This document shows positions 23,720-29,858 of a stretch of DNA of 35,592 nucleotides, piece after piece; position 1 is the first letter of the stretch; each line of letters begins with the position of its first letter. Made by a program: the position numbers and the translations under genes. Below the pieces are notes generated by a model. That model ran no database searches and was not told the DNA's origin. It saw only the letters and a list, made by a program, of their open reading frames with translations. Origin of the DNA: a virus; the IMG/VR virus record IMGVR_UViG_3300047463_000144, positions 1 through 35,592 of that record. The stretch is one strand, 5' to 3'.

Positions 23720-24229
23720 ATGGCTTTGTACAAGATTTTCAATGGTCCGATGCCGACCACCGCTTCGCAGGCGGCGGTCACGACCGGCACGTCGATCAAG
23801 ACGCTGCTGCAGGTCAAGCCTGGCACCACGCAGGTCTTGCGCGTACGTGAGTGGGGCATCTCATTCGACGGGTCGGCTGCGGCCACGCCGGGCATTGTCG
23901 AACTGTGCGTCACAGACGTAGCGGCAACGGTCACCGCGCACGTCGCGTCGGGAATTCACAAGTTTGATTCCGCCGCGCTTGCGAGCGGCGATCCTACCAC
24001 CAACATCATCGCGGTGGGCACAACCGGAACTGGCTACACGGCGACCGCAGAAGGAACGATCGCAACAGTTCGCATGGGCGATGTGCAGCACATCGCGCCG
24101 ACGAACCAGTTTGTCTTCCAGTTCCCCCTCGGCGCAGAGTTTGTGGTGAATCCGTCCGAGTTCCTGCGAATCCGGGTCAAATTCGGCGCAGCGGTCAACG
24201 CGATCGGATACGTGCTGATCGAAGCGTAA
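23720..24229 (+). CDS. Conserved beta-rich virion-type protein
   Basis: The 169-residue protein has ALYKIFNGPMPTTASQAAVT, KTLLQVKPGTTQVLRVREWG, ISFDGSAAATPGIVELCVTD and FPLGAEFVVNPSEFLRIRVK. A KTLLQ...VREWGISFDG pattern is seen in conserved phage/metagenome virion proteins. The GGGAGAG element upstream serves the ATG. It probably forms a beta-sandwich associated with the tail fibre or decoration module. Confidence 0.65.
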   Translation: MALYKIFNGPMPTTASQAAVTTGTSIKTLLQVKPGTTQVLRVREWGISFDGSAAATPGIVELCVTDVAATVTAHVASGIHKFDSAALASGDPTTNIIAVGTTGTGYTATAEGTIATVRMGDVQHIAPTNQFVFQFPLGAEFVVNPSEFLRIRVKFGAAVNAIGYVLIEA

Positions 24230-24238
24230 GGCTGAATC

Positions 24239-24823
24239 GTGGCGAGGTTAGGTCGTAGTCAACCGGTTCCGCGTCGGCTGGTACGCGCGGCCGCGCTGGC
24301 CAGCGGTGATGTCACCGTCGCGCTAACCGGCGTGTCGGCGACCGCAACCGTGGGTACTCTGGCGGTCGCGCTTACGATTGGCTTGTCAGGGACGGCGGCC
24401 ACGGCCGCGGTTGCGACTCCCACGCTGGCGACCAGTGTCTCACTGACAGGGACGACCGGTACCGGTGCCACTGGCACCGTTGAAGCGGGAACTCCGGTCA
24501 CGCTCGCGATTACGGGTGTCTCGGCGACCACGGCGGTTGGGACATCGACCCCTGACGCAAAGCTGCCCCTCACTGGCAGTTCGGCGACCGGCGGGGTTGA
24601 CTCGCTGCTGCCAACGCAGACGGTCGACCTGTCCGGGAATACGGGAGCCGGAGGCGTTGGCACGCTCACTGTGAGCGCGCAGGTGCAGCCCGCCGTGCGC
24701 ATTATGGCGGCGATTGCGTGGCCCGCGAACACAGACACCGGCGCGGCTTGGCCTGCCGTCTCGCAGACGGCCACCGCATGGCCCATAACCACGCAGGCGT
24801 CGACCGCCTGGACGGAGGACTAA
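24239..24823 (+). CDS. Tandem-repeat protein with about 20-residue units
   Basis: The 194-residue protein contains about six units of the type VALTGVSATATVGTL, LSGTAATAAVATPTL, LTGTTGTGATGTVEAG, ITGVSATTAVGTSTPD, LTGSSATGGVDSLL and LSGNTGAGGVGTLTV. A C-terminal set of Trp repeats follows (AIAWPANTDTG, AAWPAVSQTA, TAWPITTQAS, TAWTED). Such arrays suggest a beta-spiral shaft of a fibre. The start is a GTG, and the next gene begins two bases after the stop. Low-complexity repeats make homology risky, but the ORF is clearly maintained. Confidence 0.65.
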   Translation: MARLGRSQPVPRRLVRAAALASGDVTVALTGVSATATVGTLAVALTIGLSGTAATAAVATPTLATSVSLTGTTGTGATGTVEAGTPVTLAITGVSATTAVGTSTPDAKLPLTGSSATGGVDSLLPTQTVDLSGNTGAGGVGTLTVSAQVQPAVRIMAAIAWPANTDTGAAWPAVSQTATAWPITTQASTAWTED

Positions 24824-24824
24824 G

Positions 24825-25169
24825 ATGACAGCGCGCGCAACCGATGCGTTCGAGTTCGTGAAGGGCGAGGACGTGCAGATCAACTGGACGGTCCAGACCT
24901 CGAGCACCGACACGTCCGCAAAGAACATCACCGGGTGGACGCTGGCGATGATGATCAAGCGCAAGGCCAGCGATACTGGCGTCACGCAGGTGACCACCTC
25001 GACCAGCGTGACCGTGGGCTCAAGCGGGACGGCGGCCACGACGATTGTTTCGGCCGATACCGATGACCTCGACGGCGACTACGTCTACGACCTCTGGCGC
25101 ACGGATGCCGGGGCGCTGACCTGCCTGTCGTCCGGCACGATCTCATTCATTGACTCACCGAGGTACTGA
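24825..25169 (+). CDS. BppU-like baseplate/Ig-type domain protein
   Basis: The 114-residue protein has the pattern FEFVKGEDVQINWTVQTSST, GWTLAMMIKRKASDTGVTQV, and DDLDGDYVYDLWRTDAG ending with TCLSSGTISFIDSPRY. This resembles the small beta-sandwich domain of BppU-type baseplate upper proteins and related virion accessory proteins (a G.D..I.W.V start and a Y.YDLWRTD end). It probably bridges fibres or decorates the virion. The stop overlaps the next ATG. Confidence 0.6.
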   Translation: MTARATDAFEFVKGEDVQINWTVQTSSTDTSAKNITGWTLAMMIKRKASDTGVTQVTTSTSVTVGSSGTAATTIVSADTDDLDGDYVYDLWRTDAGALTCLSSGTISFIDSPRY

Positions 25170-25345
25170 TGCACCGGGACCACGTCGTATGGACGCTCAC
25201 GCTGATCGCCGCCGTGCTGGTGTTTCTGACGGCCTCCACGACGCATCTGATCCCGGCGGCGTATGTCGACAGGGCCAAGGAGATCGCGGCGTTGGCAGGG
25301 TTTCTTGCCGCGTACCTGAAGGCGAGTCCGCTGCCGGAGCAGTGA
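25169..25345 (+). CDS. Small membrane protein; holin candidate
   Basis: The 58-residue product has a first membrane span (VVWTLTLIAAVLVFLTAS), a short loop with HLIPAAYVDRAKE, and a second hydrophobic segment (IAALAGFLAAYLKASPLP). Two spans, small size and position at the end of the virion gene block make it a good holin candidate. The ATG overlaps the previous stop by one base. Another candidate with similar topology is encoded at 20130-20417. Confidence 0.6.
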   Translation: MHRDHVVWTLTLIAAVLVFLTASTTHLIPAAYVDRAKEIAALAGFLAAYLKASPLPEQ

Positions 25346-25362
25346 CATGGCCAGCCCTCGGC

Positions 25363-25512
25363 GTGAGGCAACAGCAATTAGAGAACCGGCCGATGGTATC
25401 CGGCGTTCCACGATTACTGAAATGCCCACGCTGCGGTGAGGACCGATTGATCGATACCGACGAGCGCGGGCACCATTGCGACGTCTGCGGGTTCGGGCCG
25501 TGGAAGGTCTGA
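25363..25512 (+). CDS. Small zinc-ribbon protein
   Basis: The sequence contains KCPRCGEDRLIDTDERGHHC followed by DVCG, a clean CxxC...CxxC zinc ribbon. The GTG at 25363 is chosen because it gives the shortest gap in this dense operon. An in-frame ATG at 25393 would give a 39-residue protein with the same ribbon. A different short frame starting at 25347 looks non-coding. The role is unknown; RNA, DNA or protein binding are possible. Confidence 0.55.
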   Translation: MRQQQLENRPMVSGVPRLLKCPRCGEDRLIDTDERGHHCDVCGFGPWKV

Positions 25513-25697
25513 TCCTCTATTGCCGTCTCTGCGGCGTCGGCTATGGCAGCGTGGGCGAAATTCCAGTGGAGTGTCCGAATTGCCGGCGTCAAACGCGGTG
25601 GTCGACTTCGCCACGGGCGGACGCTCTGACTGAAGCCATTATGTGGACGCCCGAGGACCGTCGTTTTCTTCGCAGCTTTCGCATCGGTAGCGACTGA
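25500..25697 (+). CDS. Small zinc-ribbon protein, 65 residues
   Basis: The GTG overlaps the end of the preceding zinc-ribbon gene by 13 bases. The product has CRLCGVGYGS and ECPNCRRQTRW, again two CxxC knuckles, and a C-terminal helix (TPEDRRFLRSFRIGSD). Two adjacent zinc-ribbon genes in different frames suggest genuine small regulators rather than chance. The stop TGA is already inside the left arm of the large inverted repeat that follows. Confidence 0.55.
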   Translation: MEGLILYCRLCGVGYGSVGEIPVECPNCRRQTRWSTSPRADALTEAIMWTPEDRRFLRSFRIGSD

Positions 25698-25759
25698 GGC
25701 GAGGCCGGCCGGGCGACTGGGACCGACCGTGCCCCGCGGGCGGACGTCTGGCCGGCCTC
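25694..25759. terminator. Large inverted repeat at end of late operon
   Basis: CTGAGGCGAGGCCGGCC (25694-25710) pairs with GGCCGGCCTCGCTCAG (25750-25765), giving a 16-bp stem with one bulged G and a 39-base loop. It lies exactly where the rightward late operon meets the leftward integrase gene. No long T-run follows, so Rho-dependent or structural stopping of convergent transcription is more likely than a classical terminator. The stem arms include the last codons of the upstream gene. Confidence 0.6.
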
Positions 25760-25765
25760 GCTCAG

Positions 25766-25951
25766 AACCGGGGGGAAACTTTTGCGGAAACTTTTACGGG
25801 CTGAAGTGTCCGGGAGTGTCCACTGAGTTGCGCCACGAATTACCCTTAGACCTTTTTTGAAATGGCCAAATTTACGCGATTTTCTTGATAATACGCGCGG
25901 CTGTTGTGCCGGTCTTACGCTGTCCGACCTCGGCGACGTACGCCGAAGCCA
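25766..25951. other. Candidate attP region
   Basis: This gap between the late-operon inverted repeat and the integrase stop is the usual place for attP. It contains paired direct repeats GGAAACTTTT (25774-25783 and 25786-25795) and AGTGTCC (25805-25811 and 25815-25821), then an AT-richer segment around 25850-25895. No gene is seen in it. The core crossover sequence cannot be recognised without the bacterial attB. Confidence 0.45.
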
Positions 25952-26004
25952 TTACCGTGTTTTCTTAGACTTTTTGTGGGGGGAGACTTTGCCAGGAGAC
26001 TTTG
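25774..26004. repeat. Paired GGRRACTTTK direct repeats
   Basis: Four copies of a closely related 10-mer occur in the same orientation: 25774-25783 and 25786-25795 (GGAAACTTTT), and 25982-25991 and 25995-26004 (GGAGACTTTG). Spacing within pairs is 12 and 13 bases, near one DNA turn. The second pair lies inside the 3' end of the integrase gene. Such pairs resemble arm-type binding sites of tyrosine integrases. The assignment is inferred. Confidence 0.5.
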
Positions 26005-27055
26005 GCCTGTCGAACGCCTGTACTGCGGCATCCAGCCGAGCATCGACAGCGCCCACGGTGTAGCGGTGGGTCGTGCTGATTTGCGCGTGGCCGAGCATCA
26101 TCTGAACGGCGCGCTCGTCGCCCGTGAGTCTGTAAAGTTCTGTGCCGTAGGAGTGTCGCAAGTCATACGGGCGCACGCGGGCGAGCGTTGTGCCGGTGGC
26201 CTCCTGTACCTTCGCGCAGGCTCGGCGAAAGGCACGCCGGAGGGGATTGTTCAGGAACGGCACGCCTAGCGCTTTTGCGGCAACAAGCCTTCGTAAGGCT
26301 CGCACGGCGTCCGCCGTCAACGGGACCGTCTGCCGCTTCGTTCCAGCTCCCTTTAGGCGTTCGGGCCTCAACATCCTGCCGTGCTTCAGGTCCACATCGT
26401 CGACGGTCAGCCGGCGAATCGACGACGGCGGCAATCCGGTATAGGCAATGACTTCCAACCTGGCTTTGGCGAGCGAATCCGGCATGGCGGCGAAGATGGC
26501 CCGAATGATGTCGTAGGACAGCCCGCGCGCCTCTGGGGCCGGCTCACGGTAGGTCGGGGCGCCAGCCACGGGATTCGCCGCCGTGCGCCCGTCCAGTAAT
26601 CGCCACAGGTGCAGTAGGGCCGTACGTCGATGGTTGACGCTGGAGGCCGCAAGTCCAGATTTCTTCCATGCGGCAAGTTGTGCGGCAATCTGCGCAGTGG
26701 TGATGTCCTGACGTGGCGTAGTGCCGAACACATCGATCCACAGGTCAATGTGCCGCTTGCGGTCGACATAGCTCGTCATCGCGGCAACGGCTTGGAGGTA
26801 GCGCGTGGCGTCAGCGGCAAAGCCTTCGGGCGCGTCGGTAGTCGTCGGCTTCGCTGGCCCGTTGCGGACCTTGACCCGCTGGTCTTCCTGCCACTCTTTC
26901 GCGGTGGTGACTGTAGTTTCAGGTTCTTTGAAGCGGTGGGAGTAGAGCTTGCCGCGTACGCGCACCATTGTCCGCACGCCGACCTTCTTCCGCCCGTGAA
27001 AGACCGCCCACACACCTGGGGCCATTTTGCGGTACGTCTCGCGCGGACGGGCCAC
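25952..27055 (-). CDS. int: Tyrosine recombinase (phage integrase)
   Basis: The 367-residue protein has an N-terminal arm-type/core-binding region (SYVDRKRHIDLWIDVFG, VNHRRTALLHLWRLLDGR) and a C-terminal catalytic domain. The motifs seen are RPYDLRHSYGTELYRL (R300), MMLGHAQISTTHRYT (H323, nucleophile Y332) and a Lys in the GAGTKRQTVPLT hairpin. At the usual first catalytic Arg (TGxR) the sequence reads TGLPPSSIRRL, with Pro in place of Arg. It would integrate and excise the phage. The GTG start at 27055 is chosen by length; ATG 27025 is an alternative. Confidence 0.9.
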   Translation of the reverse strand: MARPRETYRKMAPGVWAVFHGRKKVGVRTMVRVRGKLYSHRFKEPETTVTTAKEWQEDQRVKVRNGPAKPTTTDAPEGFAADATRYLQAVAAMTSYVDRKRHIDLWIDVFGTTPRQDITTAQIAAQLAAWKKSGLAASSVNHRRTALLHLWRLLDGRTAANPVAGAPTYREPAPEARGLSYDIIRAIFAAMPDSLAKARLEVIAYTGLPPSSIRRLTVDDVDLKHGRMLRPERLKGAGTKRQTVPLTADAVRALRRLVAAKALGVPFLNNPLRRAFRRACAKVQEATGTTLARVRPYDLRHSYGTELYRLTGDERAVQMMLGHAQISTTHRYTVGAVDARLDAAVQAFDRPKSPGKVSPHKKSKKTR

Positions 27056-27071
27056 GGCTATGACCGAGGAA

Positions 27072-27260
27072 TCAGGAGAGGCCGGCGAGGCTGAAGCCGG
27101 CTAACAGAGCAGCGATGACCCCGAAGAGGCACGCGATGATGAGCGCGGCTGGGATCGCGGCCAGCGCAGCCGTCACCATCAAGTTCACCATCGTCATCAA
27201 CGGAATCTCTACGTCGGTGATCACGATGCGCTGCGCGGCCTGGCGTCGTGGTAACCACAA
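27072..27260 (-). CDS. Small membrane protein between repressor and integrase
   Basis: This frame encodes RIVITDVEIPLMTMVNLMVT followed by hydrophobic AALAAIPAALIIACLFGVIA and ALLAGFSLAGLS, predicting one or two membrane spans. Its own start is poor (TTG at 27260). An ATG at 27288, overlapping the stop of the frame ending at 27285, opens a different frame (REEQEPAPVVVTT) that would need a one-base shift to reach this membrane region. The intact protein is probably encoded by 27288-27072 with a frame break; see findings. Confidence 0.5.
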   Translation of the reverse strand: MWLPRRQAAQRIVITDVEIPLMTMVNLMVTAALAAIPAALIIACLFGVIAALLAGFSLAGLS

Positions 27261-27284
27261 CGGGCGCGGGTTCCTGTTCTTCCC

Positions 27285-27390
27285 TCATGGGCGTTTCCGT
27301 TCGAGGTCATCGAGTACGTCGTCAACGAGTCTTTCGATAACTTCCACGACTGCGGGGCGCAGGCGCTGAAGCCGGACGATTTTCCCTAAT
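27285..27390 (-). other. Out-of-frame extension of the repressor gene
   Basis: In the frame shifted by one base from the repressor there is a protein-like segment, AVVEVIERLVDDVLDDLERK, ending at TGA 27287-27285. That TGA overlaps an ATG on the same strand (ATGA), the coupling style of this phage. The repressor frame itself ends earlier, at 27322, with a less protein-like PRSRGSYRKTR. This suggests the repressor originally, or by frameshift, ended here. The region is not an independent gene on present evidence. Confidence 0.4.
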
Positions 27391-27903
27391 ATCCGTGCTG
27401 AGCAGAGTAAGTCTGGCGACGACGTCACTGAGGGCGTCGGCGTAAGTCTCTCGGTTATCTGCTGGCCGTTGCTGAACGCGAGTCGAAGCTGAGTCACTGA
27501 CGCCTCCGTCTGGAAGCGTCCATTCTGCGGCAGGGGTGTGACTCAGGAGGTCAGGGCTAACAGTCTGTAAGCCGTACCCCGACTTCACGTACTGCCACAC
27601 GAGATCGGCATAGGTGAGGTCGTAGACACTTGCAATCGCGCGCAGCGCGCCCGCGTCAGGGAACTGCACGCGCCCCGCCTCGATCCACGTCAGCTTGTTC
27701 CACGTCAACGCCTGCGGCGCGTTGGCGAGGTTCACCACCTGCTGCACGCTCAAATGTCGGCCTTCTCGCAGCGCCCTCAGCTTTGCGCCAATTGGTGCCG
27801 TAAATGTGGGCCGCAGGCGGCGCGCACTTTTCTTGGCCACTAAAACCCATGATACGCGGCGCTCGTGGCTTTGCAACTGGCGGCAAAAATCAGCTATTGA
27901 CAT
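27322..27903 (-). CDS. CI-like repressor, XRE-type HTH
   Basis: The 193-residue protein (start ATG 27903; GTG 27909 adds two residues) carries an XRE helix-turn-helix: APIGAKLRALREGRHLSVQQ, VVNLANAPQALTWNKLTWIE, then AGALRAIASVYDLTYADLVW. It is divergent from a small Cro-like gene, giving the classic lysogeny switch. There is no LexA-like peptidase domain, so induction is unlikely to be by self-cleavage. The C-terminus beyond about residue 170 may be frameshifted. Confidence 0.8.
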   Translation of the reverse strand: MSIADFCRQLQSHERRVSWVLVAKKSARRLRPTFTAPIGAKLRALREGRHLSVQQVVNLANAPQALTWNKLTWIEAGRVQFPDAGALRAIASVYDLTYADLVWQYVKSGYGLQTVSPDLLSHTPAAEWTLPDGGVSDSASTRVQQRPADNRETYADALSDVVARLTLLSTDIRENRPASAPAPRSRGSYRKTR

Positions 27904-27925
27904 ACTCACGAACTGCCGCTACGCT
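27897..27925 (+). promoter_or_regulatory. Candidate rightward early promoter
   Basis: TTGACA (27897-27902) is a perfect -35 box. Seventeen bases later lies TACGCT (27920-27925), a weak -10 with T1, A2 and T6 matching. Transcription would start about 27932, almost at the ATG at 27934, so the cro-like mRNA could be leaderless or nearly so. The -35 overlaps the start of the repressor gene, as expected for a compact switch. Confidence 0.55.
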
Positions 27926-27933
27926 TCTTGGCA

Positions 27934-28149
27934 ATGTCACGAACGGTTCGTTACAACACCACGAAAATGGCGGCCGACATCGCCGACAAGGGCTGGCAGC
28001 CGGTTGACTTAGCGCGGAAAGCCGGAGTGGCGCCCTCAACCGTTGGACGGTTCCTCGGGGGACAGCAGCAAACGGCGCGTATGGCGGCACGGTTGGCAAC
28101 CGCGCTCGGGTACTCCGCGCGTCGGTACCGCGTTGCCATGGCTGCGTGA
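27934..28149 (+). CDS. Cro-like HTH regulator
   Basis: The 71-residue protein is nearly all helix-turn-helix: NTTKMAADIADKGWQPVDLA, RKAGVAPSTVGRFLGGQQQT, ARMAARLATALGYSARRY. It is divergent from the CI-like gene with only 30 bases between start codons. It is expected to repress the lysogeny promoter and drive lytic commitment. The ATG at 27934 is chosen over TTG 27928; the candidate promoter predicts an almost leaderless mRNA. Confidence 0.85.
   Translation: MSRTVRYNTTKMAADIADKGWQPVDLARKAGVAPSTVGRFLGGQQQTARMAARLATALGYSARRYRVAMAA
27939..27951. promoter_or_regulatory. Candidate operator palindrome
   Basis: ACGAAC-G-GTTCGT is a perfect 13-bp palindrome over codons 2-6 of the cro-like gene. A matching half-site, ACGAAC, lies at 27908-27913 between the promoter boxes, and another at 28191-28196. 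Their arrangement around the divergent promoter suggests binding by the CI-like or Cro-like protein. Confidence 0.55.
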
Positions 28150-28211
28150 CCGCTCACTCACACAGAAGGAAACGGATCGGCGCTTTAGGAACGAACCGGA
28201 CGAGGTAGCAG

Positions 28212-28388
28212 ATGGCGACATGGCAGACGCGAGAACTGATGACGGTTGAGCAGGTCGCTTTGTACTTGAGCAAAAGTCACGACGCAGCGCGCAAGTGGCT
28301 GAAGCGGTCTGGCCTGCCGCTCGCGCGGGCCGGTCGCAAGCTCATGGTGGACAGGCGGGACTTGGACAGGCGGATTGGGGTGGCGTGA
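28212..28388 (+). CDS. Excisionase-like HTH protein, 58 residues
   Basis: The sequence ELMTVEQVALYLSKSHDAAR followed by KWLKRSGLPLARAGRKLMVD and RRDLDRRIG is a compact winged helix of the excisionase/helix_turn_helix_17 type. It is the first gene after cro in the early operon, a typical place for a CII-like or excisionase-type regulator. The stop overlaps the next ATG by one base. Confidence 0.7.
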   Translation: MATWQTRELMTVEQVALYLSKSHDAARKWLKRSGLPLARAGRKLMVDRRDLDRRIGVA

Positions 28389-28540
28389 TGTGCGCCACTT
28401 GCATCCGTCAGGCGCTGGAGATCAAGGCACTGCGCGAGCGGCTGGAGTCGCTGGAGTTGATCCATGCGGCGCTCAAGGCGAGCTACGACGATCGGGAACG
28501 AGTGATCGACAGCCTTGCGCGACAGGGAACGGACGGCTAA
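28388..28540 (+). CDS. Small coiled-coil protein, 50 residues
   Basis: The protein starts CATCIRQALEIKALRERLES and continues as a charged amphipathic helix (LELIHAALKASYDDRERVID), with an N-terminal CxxC that may bind metal when dimerised. It is tightly packed: its ATG overlaps the previous stop and its TAA overlaps the next ATG. The function is unknown. Confidence 0.65.
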   Translation: MCATCIRQALEIKALRERLESLELIHAALKASYDDRERVIDSLARQGTDG

Positions 28541-28656
28541 TGAACAGCGCTTTTCTGTCCTACGCGGCCATCGTCGGCGCGGCGATTGTCGTGGTCATCT
28601 TCGGCGTGCTGATCGGCGCCGCGTGGCTGGCGAGCGGCGACGACATCGAGACCTAA
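28540..28656 (+). CDS. Small membrane protein, 38 residues
   Basis: A single hydrophobic segment (YAAIVGAAIVVVIFGVLIGA) spans most of this product, followed by WLASGDDIET. The acidic C-terminus predicts an outside tail. The ATG overlaps the previous stop. Small early membrane proteins in phages can act in superinfection immunity or envelope alteration, but there is no evidence here for either. Confidence 0.6.
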   Translation: MNSAFLSYAAIVGAAIVVVIFGVLIGAAWLASGDDIET

Positions 28657-28659
28657 ACG

Positions 28660-28695
28660 AAAAGAGGCCGCACGGGGGGACCGCGCGACCTCAGC
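28660..28695 (+). other. Imperfect stem-loop in early operon
   Basis: GAGG, CGC and CGG (28664-28675 region) pair with CCG, GCG and CCTC (28681-28692 region) around GGGGA, with two mismatches. It lies in the gap between early genes and could act as an attenuator or antitermination site. No T-run follows and strength is modest. Confidence 0.3.
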
Positions 28696-28728
28696 GAACA
28701 CCGACTCAGGAGAAAAGGAGCTAAGTCG

Positions 28729-28908
28729 ATGCAAACAGAACATACCATACCACGCCCGTTGCGGCGTTTCCGTGTCGGCGCCCACGGCGCGATGGTCGAA
28801 GACGACAAGGGCGCCTACGTCCGACATGACGACTTGCTGGAGTGGCTGCTGGTGTTTGAAGCCAAGCTGCGCGCTATGCCAGGGGCGAAGCTATTGGAGT
28901 GCGTCTAG
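28729..28908 (+). CDS. Hypothetical early protein, 59 residues
   Basis: AGAAAAGGAG upstream supports the ATG at 28729. The protein reads as a beta start (RRFRVGAHGAMVEDDKGAYV) followed by a helix (RHDDLLEWLLVFEAKLRAMP). No domain is known. It overlaps the next gene start (TAGTG). Such small acidic/basic proteins are common in early phage operons. Confidence 0.6.
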   Translation: MQTEHTIPRPLRRFRVGAHGAMVEDDKGAYVRHDDLLEWLLVFEAKLRAMPGAKLLECV

Positions 28909-29231
28909 TGACCGGGCCTGGTTACATCGGAATAGGGCTGGTCTGCCTCGCCGTGGGCTTGCTGGCAAAGTTTGGCCATCTTCCGCGTTTCATCGTGCGA
29001 TGCCTGACTCCGACTGTCAGCCGAGCGACACCGGAGAACGACGTAGAGCGGCAGCACATTGCCCGCGTGCTCATCACTCACGGCCGGAGCTTGCAGTCGC
29101 AGGAAGCACGCCCGAAGGAAGTTCGGCGCATTCACCCGATTACCGTCATGGAGCGTGAATCCGCGATTGGCCGGTCCAATCTGCGGCGGCTGCGGGCGGT
29201 CAAGCCTTCGGACTCAGACGAGGCGGCGTGA
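28908..29231 (+). CDS. Membrane-anchored basic protein, 107 residues
   Basis: The GTG at 28908 overlaps the preceding TAG; GTG 28899 is a second option. The N-terminus has one membrane segment (YIGIGLVCLAVGLLAKFG). The rest is a basic soluble domain with ERQHIARVLITHGRSLQ and RRIHPITVMERESAIGRSNL. No family is recognised. The next ATG overlaps the stop. Confidence 0.6.
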   Translation: MTGPGYIGIGLVCLAVGLLAKFGHLPRFIVRCLTPTVSRATPENDVERQHIARVLITHGRSLQSQEARPKEVRRIHPITVMERESAIGRSNLRRLRAVKPSDSDEAA

Positions 29232-29419
29232 TGCATCAGCAACCCTGCTCAGACTGTTCAACGGTGCCACACCACGGCTTGTTCCAGACCTCCGAAGGCT
29301 GGACGGTAGCCCTGAAGTGCGAGTGCGGACCTAAGCATGTTGTCTCGCGTGCCTTCTACTCACAGAACGACGCGGCGATCGCAATGCGGATGCTGCTGGT
29401 GCGCGATGAACTCAAGTAA
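29231..29419 (+). CDS. Small Cys-rich protein, 62 residues
   Basis: The product has QQPCSDCSTV near the start and LKCECGPKHVVSRAFYSQND further on, with two cysteine pairs and nearby His residues, which suggests one zinc site. A C-terminal helix (DAAIAMRMLLVRDELK) follows. It overlaps the preceding stop (TGATG). The function is unknown. Confidence 0.6.
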   Translation: MHQQPCSDCSTVPHHGLFQTSEGWTVALKCECGPKHVVSRAFYSQNDAAIAMRMLLVRDELK

Positions 29420-29448
29420 CGCTCCCATTCACGTAGGAGTTTTGACAG

Positions 29449-29850
29449 ATGCCGAATATTAACGACGCGTTTCCTTCCAACTACCTCAAAGCGTCCGACA
29501 TCCAGGGCGCGACCCCCATCGTCACGATCGACCACGTCGCGTTTGAAGCGGTCGGGCGTGAACGGCTCATGAAGGCCGTTGTCTACTTCAAGGGCAAGGA
29601 CAAGGGCGTCATCCTCAACAAGACGAACGCCACGAAGATCGCGCAGATCGCCGGGTCGCAGCAGACCGAGGACTGGACCGGCACGCGCATCATGCTCTAC
29701 GCCACGGAGACCGAGTTCGGCGGAGAGACGGTCGAGTGCATCCGCATCAAGCAGGTGCCCGCCAACCGTCAGCCGCCAGTAGCCGCGCCGCCTCCACCGT
29801 CCGAGCCCGACACGGCCGGCATGGTTGCTGACGACGATATTCCGTTCTGA
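29449..29850 (+). CDS. Conserved phage protein with SSB-like DDDIPF tail
   Basis: The 133-residue protein has NYLKASDIQGATPIVTIDHV, KAVVYFKGKDKGVILNKTNA and TGTRIMLYATETEFGGETVE, a pattern of conserved phage proteins near recombination genes and probably an OB-like beta fold. A Pro-rich linker follows, and the last residues are DDDIPF, the same acidic tip found on bacterial SSB. This suggests it binds ssDNA or recruits SSB-tail partners. No RNA-binding or catalytic motif is seen. The ribosome-binding site is weak (AGGAG at 29433-29437, with 11 bases to the ATG). Confidence 0.75.
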   Translation: MPNINDAFPSNYLKASDIQGATPIVTIDHVAFEAVGRERLMKAVVYFKGKDKGVILNKTNATKIAQIAGSQQTEDWTGTRIMLYATETEFGGETVECIRIKQVPANRQPPVAAPPPPSEPDTAGMVADDDIPF

Positions 29851-29858
29851 GGTGAGCC

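Noticed and set aside
25347-25439. 30-codon frame starting at ATG 25347
   Set aside because: Composition is not protein-like and the overlapping frame encodes a clear zinc ribbon.
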